A stretch of 64,000 nt of DNA from positions 194,210-258,209 of the forward strand of contig DATNEY010000057.1 in NCBI GenBank assembly GCA_035606665.1, in the 5' to 3' direction. Of the stretch, positions 60,715-64,000 are shown piece by piece. The DNA comes from DASUGC01 sp035606665. Lineage in GTDB: Bacteria > Acidobacteriota > Vicinamibacteria > Vicinamibacterales > SCN-69-37. Below the pieces are notes generated by a model. That model was not told the origin of the DNA. It saw only the letters and a list, made by a program, of their open reading frames with translations, and made no database searches. Each line of letters opens with the position of its first letter. Position 1 is the first letter of the stretch. A program made the translations under genes and the position numbers.

Positions 60715-62820
60715 TTAACGTCCCTGAACTTTCTTGATGACTTCTTCCGCCTTCGACGGGGGCAGCTGCTCGTACCGATCGAAGTGCATCGAGTACGCGC
60801 CGCGGCCCTGCGTGCGCGACCGGATGTCCGTCGCGTAGCCGAACATCTCGGCGAGCGGCACCCGGGCGTTGATGATCTGCGTGCCGCCGCGGGCTTCCAT
60901 CGACTGCAGATGGCCGCGCCGGCTCGTGATGTCGCCGATGACGTCGCCCATGTATTCCTCGGGCACCGTCACCTCAACGCGCATGACCGGCTCGAGCAGC
61001 ACGGGATGCGCCTTCTTCGCGGCGTCCTTGAACGCCATCGATCCGGCGATCTTGAACGCCATTTCGTTCGAGTCCACGTCGTGGTACGACCCGTCGTACA
61101 GGTCGATCACCACGTCATCGATCGGATAGCCGGCCAGGACGCCGGTGGTCATGGCCTCCTTGATGCCCTGATCGATCGGCTTGATGAATTCCTTCGGGAT
61201 GCTGCCGCCGACGATGTTGTTCTCGAACAGGTAGCCTTCGCCGGGCTTGCGCGGCGCGATCCGGATCTTCGCGTGGCCGTACTGGCCGCGGCCGCCGGTC
61301 TGCTTGACGTAACGGCCTTCGCCTTCGGCCGCGCGCGTGATCGTCTCCTTGTAGGCGACCTGCGGCGCGCCCACCGAGGCCTCGACGCTGAACTCCCGCT
61401 TGAGGCGGTCGACGATGATTTCGAGGTGCAGCTCGCCCATGCCGGCGATGACGACCTGGCCGGTTTCCTCGTCGGTCTTCACATGGAAGGTCGGATCCTC
61501 GGCCTTCAGCTTCGCGAGGCCCGCACCGAGCTTCTCCTGGTCGGACTTGGTCTTGGGCTCGATCGCGAGGGAAATGACCGGCGCCGGGAAGTCCATCGCC
61601 TCGAGGATCACCGGCAGCTTCTCGTCGCACACCGTGTCGCCCGTCGAAACCGACTTCATTCCAACCGCGGCCGCGATGTCGCCGGCGAGGACTTCCTTGA
61701 TGTCCTCGCGCTTGTTCGCGTGCATCTTGAGCAGGCGGCCGATGCGCTCGTGCTTCTGCTTCGTCGAGTTGTAGACGGCCATGCCGGACGTCATCGTGCC
61801 CGAGTACACGCGGATGAACGTCAGCTGACCGACGAACGGGTCGGTCATGATCTTGAACGCCAGCGCCGACAGCGGGGCGTCATCCTTCGCGTGACGCTCC
61901 GCGGTCGCGCCTTCGGCGCCGTTCGGATCGATCCCGGTGACCGCGGGGATGTCCAGCGGCGACGGCAGGAAGTCCACCACCGAGTCGAGCAGCGGCTGCA
62001 CGCCCTTGTTCTTGAAGGCCGACCCGCAGATGACCGGCACGAATGCCGCGTCTTCCTTGCGCACGGACTCGATCGTCCGCTTGCGCAACGCCGCCTTGAT
62101 CTGCTCTTCGGGAATGTCCTGGCCGTGCAGGTACTTCTCGAGGATCGAATCGTCGACTTCGCTGACTTTTTCGATGAGCTGCTCGCGATACTCCTTCGCG
62201 AGGTCCAGCATGTCGGCCGGGATTTCCTCGACGACGTAGTCGGCGCCCATCGTCTCGTCCACCCAGCGAATCGCCTTCATCTTGATGAGGTCGACCACGC
62301 CGGAGTATTTGTCTTCGATGCCGATGGGGAGGTGAATCGCGACGGGATTGCCCTGGAGCTTGCTCTTGATCTGTTCGTAGGTCCGGATGAAGTTCGCGCC
62401 GATCCGGTCCATCTTGTTGACGAAGCAGATACGTGGAACGCGGTACTTGTCCGCCTGGCGCCACACGGTTTCGGACTGCGGCTCGACGCCGGCGACCGAG
62501 TCGAACACAGCGACCGCGCCATCGAGGACGCGTAGTGACCGCTCGACTTCGGCGGTGAAGTCCACGTGACCGGGCGTATCGATGATGTTGATCCGGTGAT
62601 CGCGCCAGGTGCAGGTGGTCGCGGCCGACGTGATCGTGATGCCGCGCTCCTGTTCCTGCTCCATCCAGTCCATGACGGCCGTGCCTTCATGAACCTCACC
62701 GATCTTGTAGGTGATGCCGGTGTAGAAAAGGATGCGCTCGGTCGTGGTCGTCTTGCCGGCATCGATGTGGGCCATGATGCCGATGTTGCGACAGCGAGCG
62801 AGTTGAACGGTGCGTGCCAT
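60715..62820 (-). CDS. fusA: Elongation factor G
   Basis: 701 residues: P-loop AHIDAGKTTTTERILFYTG, DTPGHVDF, and G4 VNKMDRIGANF; domain IV GRGQYGHAKIRI and GSYHDVDSNEMAFKIAGSMA. It drives translocation and, with RRF, recycling. Canonical motifs contrast with the paralogue at 36691. It follows rpsG by six bases. Confidence 0.98.
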   Translation of the reverse strand: MARTVQLARCRNIGIMAHIDAGKTTTTERILFYTGITYKIGEVHEGTAVMDWMEQEQERGITITSAATTCTWRDHRINIIDTPGHVDFTAEVERSLRVLDGAVAVFDSVAGVEPQSETVWRQADKYRVPRICFVNKMDRIGANFIRTYEQIKSKLQGNPVAIHLPIGIEDKYSGVVDLIKMKAIRWVDETMGADYVVEEIPADMLDLAKEYREQLIEKVSEVDDSILEKYLHGQDIPEEQIKAALRKRTIESVRKEDAAFVPVICGSAFKNKGVQPLLDSVVDFLPSPLDIPAVTGIDPNGAEGATAERHAKDDAPLSALAFKIMTDPFVGQLTFIRVYSGTMTSGMAVYNSTKQKHERIGRLLKMHANKREDIKEVLAGDIAAAVGMKSVSTGDTVCDEKLPVILEAMDFPAPVISLAIEPKTKSDQEKLGAGLAKLKAEDPTFHVKTDEETGQVVIAGMGELHLEIIVDRLKREFSVEASVGAPQVAYKETITRAAEGEGRYVKQTGGRGQYGHAKIRIAPRKPGEGYLFENNIVGGSIPKEFIKPIDQGIKEAMTTGVLAGYPIDDVVIDLYDGSYHDVDSNEMAFKIAGSMAFKDAAKKAHPVLLEPVMRVEVTVPEEYMGDVIGDITSRRGHLQSMEARGGTQIINARVPLAEMFGYATDIRSRTQGRGAYSMHFDRYEQLPPSKAEEVIKKVQGR

Positions 62821-62826
62821 TCGAAA

Positions 62827-63300
62827 TTACCAGCGGTAGTGCGCGAACGCCTTGTTGGCTTCCGCCATCCGGTGCGTGTCTTCGCGCTTCTTGACGGCGC
62901 CGCCACGCATGTTGGCCGCGTCGACGAATTCGTTGGCCAGCTTCTCCTGCATCGTCTTGCCGTCGGCGCGCTCGGTGGCGTAGCTGACGACCCAGCGAAT
63001 CGCCAGGGAGAGGCGGCGGTTGGGATTGACCTCGACGGGCACCTGATAGTTCGAGCCGCCGACGCGCCGCGACTTCACTTCAAGGCTGGGCTTGGCGTTG
63101 TCGATCGCCTTCTTGAAGGTCTTGAGCGGATCGTCCTGCGTCTTCTCCTTCACCATCTCGAGCGCCTTGTACATGATTCGCTCGGCCGTGGACCGCTTGC
63201 CGCCACGCATGATGGTGCTGATGAACTTCGTCACCAGCTGGCTGCTGTAAATCGGATCCGCGGGGATTTCGCGTTTGGCTATTTCTCTGCGTCTCGGCAT
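62827..63300 (-). CDS. rpsG: 30S ribosomal protein S7
   Basis: 157 residues: MPRRREIAKREIPADPIYSS, KAIDNAKPSLEVKSRRVGGS and MAEANKAFAHYRW. S7 organises the 30S head and can autoregulate the str operon. It is separated from rpsL by an inverted octamer array. Confidence 0.97.
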   Translation of the reverse strand: MPRRREIAKREIPADPIYSSQLVTKFISTIMRGGKRSTAERIMYKALEMVKEKTQDDPLKTFKKAIDNAKPSLEVKSRRVGGSNYQVPVEVNPNRRLSLAIRWVVSYATERADGKTMQEKLANEFVDAANMRGGAVKKREDTHRMAEANKAFAHYRW

Positions 63301-63314
63301 CTCAGTGATCCTTG

Positions 63315-63386
63315 CATTTGGTGATTTGTGATTTGGTGATTGGGTGATTTGAAATCACCCGATCGCCAGATCACCGAATCGCCAAC
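63315..63386. repeat. Inverted octamer array, ATTTGGTG family
   Basis: Left words ATTTGGTG, ATTTGTG, ATTTGGTG, ATTGGGTG; right words ATCACCCG, ATCGCCAG, ATCACCGA, ATCGCCAA. Complementary arms meet at TTTGAAATC. It fills the rpsG-rpsL spacer up to the rpsL stop and resembles 59484-59561, including the flank GCATTTGGTGAT. Confidence 0.82.
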
Positions 63387-63760
63387 TACTTCTTGGGTCT
63401 CTTGGCCCCGTACTTGGAACGTCCCTGCATCCGGCCCGCGACGCCGACCGCGTCGAGCGTGCCGCGAACCACGTGATAGCGCACACCCGGCAGGTCTTTG
63501 ACTCGGCCGCCGCGGATGAGCACGAGCGAGTGCTCCTGCAGGTTGTGGCCGACGCCCGGGATGTACGTCGTCACTTCGATGCCGTTGGTCAGGCGGACGC
63601 GCGCGACCTTGCGGAGCGCGGAGTTCGGCTTCTTCGGCGTCTGGGTGAAGACGCGCACGCACACGCCGCGCTTCTGCGGGCTGTTCTGGAGCGCGGGACT
63701 CTTCGTCTTGCTGACGATCTTCTTTCGTCCGGCGCGCACGAGCTGACTGATAGTCGGCAT
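63386..63760 (-). CDS. rpsL: 30S ribosomal protein S12
   Basis: 124 residues from ATG 63760 (a frame start at 63799 adds a non-conserved lead). MPTISQLVRAGRKKIVSKTK, then TPKKPNSALRKVARVRLTNG with Lys43 as in streptomycin-sensitive S12, and GRVKDLPGVRYHVVRG. It is in the decoding centre. A leader of about 210 bases rich in stem-loops precedes it. Confidence 0.97.
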   Translation of the reverse strand: MPTISQLVRAGRKKIVSKTKSPALQNSPQKRGVCVRVFTQTPKKPNSALRKVARVRLTNGIEVTTYIPGVGHNLQEHSLVLIRGGRVKDLPGVRYHVVRGTLDAVGVAGRMQGRSKYGAKRPKK

Positions 63761-63825
63761 AGAACTCCGAAAACAAAAACACCGCCCAATCGCAGACACC
63801 AGGCTGCGAAGTGAGCAAACTGCTT

Positions 63826-63978
63826 CAGGCCTAAAAGCTTCGTGAGAAGCTTGGCGCCTGAAAACCCTACGGGTTATTCGCGTGAATGAGGTCTTACCGG
63901 CAATTACCGGGAGACGCTATTCCATAGCGGTGGAGCTAGATAGGGTGTCCTAGCTCCAGCAGAACCTGACGAATATAA
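63826..63978 (-). promoter_or_regulatory. Structured leader and possible promoter of the ribosomal superoperon
   Basis: Four stems lie upstream of rpsL: CAGGC...GCCTG enclosing AAGCTT/AAGCTT (63826-63860), CCGG-CAATTA-CCGG (63897-63910), CGCTAT-TCC-ATAGCG (63915-63929) and TGGAGCTAG...CTAGCTCCA (63931-63958). A minus-strand -10-like TATATT lies at 63972-63977; its -35 would be at the window edge and is weak. The stems could be an autoregulatory or antitermination leader. Confidence 0.5.
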
Positions 63979-64000
63979 CACGGGCTCAGAAGTCGCCGCA

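Noticed and set aside
60784..62535. 583-residue open frame on the plus strand
   Set aside because: Antisense to fusA, which is beyond doubt; the product is low-complexity Arg/His/Asp/Val sequence.

Overview
The window is GC-rich, densely coded bacterial chromosome and looks like core genome. The gene set (twin type IV pilins, a VKOR-thioredoxin fusion, an outer-membrane OmpA protein, Tat system, LPS-type cell plan) suggests a Gram-negative member of the Acidobacteriota, perhaps the Vicinamibacteria. That placement is an inference from protein style and was not tested by a search. No tRNA, rRNA, CRISPR array, transposase or phage gene was seen, and no gene-free stretch exceeds 300 bases.

Layout. 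1-4.8 kb (+): end of a translation/RNA operon, rbfA(partial)-nrnA-truB-rpsO-pnp, then a small cupredoxin-like protein. 5.3-13.1 kb (-): M48 peptidase, smc, S41 peptidase, tatC, tatA. 13.2-17.7 kb: ompA-like porin (+), proS (-), aroB (+). 17.7-31.8 kb (-): a type IV pilus region. Read 5' to 3' it runs TraF-like outer-membrane protein, pilB, pilT, pilC, two near-identical pilins, VKOR-Trx, an ABC-2 transporter, a TPR protein, pilD, then minor pseudopilins (PilV-, PilW- and PilX-like) and a small periplasmic-type protein. Both pilin genes have sigma-54-type promoters. 31.9-39.8 kb (+): Yip1 membrane protein, a MacA-like adaptor with two FtsX-type permeases but no ATPase, a paralogous EF-G and an MltB-like transglycosylase. 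39.8-44.6 kb (-): a HExxH protein, a PrcB-domain protein and a subtilase; then a small cassette of ASCH, DUF and transmembrane pYEATS proteins; then threonine dehydratase. 44.6-64 kb (-): the str-S10-spc-alpha ribosomal superoperon from rpsL to rplQ, including secY, adk, map, infA, rpmJ and rpoA, but with no tuf between fusA and rpsJ.

The most unusual non-coding pattern is a set of short tandem word arrays with 7- or 8-base periods, many in inverted arms. They fill the spacers, above all inside the ribosomal superoperon. The same words recur at separate spacers (GTTCGAA at four sites; ACCCTGA, TCAATCCG, AATCGATC and ATTTGGTG at two sites each; AGGGCAG in one long inverted array). A second family of GC-rich stem-loops lies at three gene ends. 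Together they look like a spacer-dwelling repeat system comparable in form to the heptameric STRR repeats of cyanobacteria.

The best accessory candidates for new biology are the pYEATS-DUF-ASCH cassette (42.2-43.5 kb) and the adjoining subtilase-PrcB-metallopeptidase set (39.8-42.1 kb).
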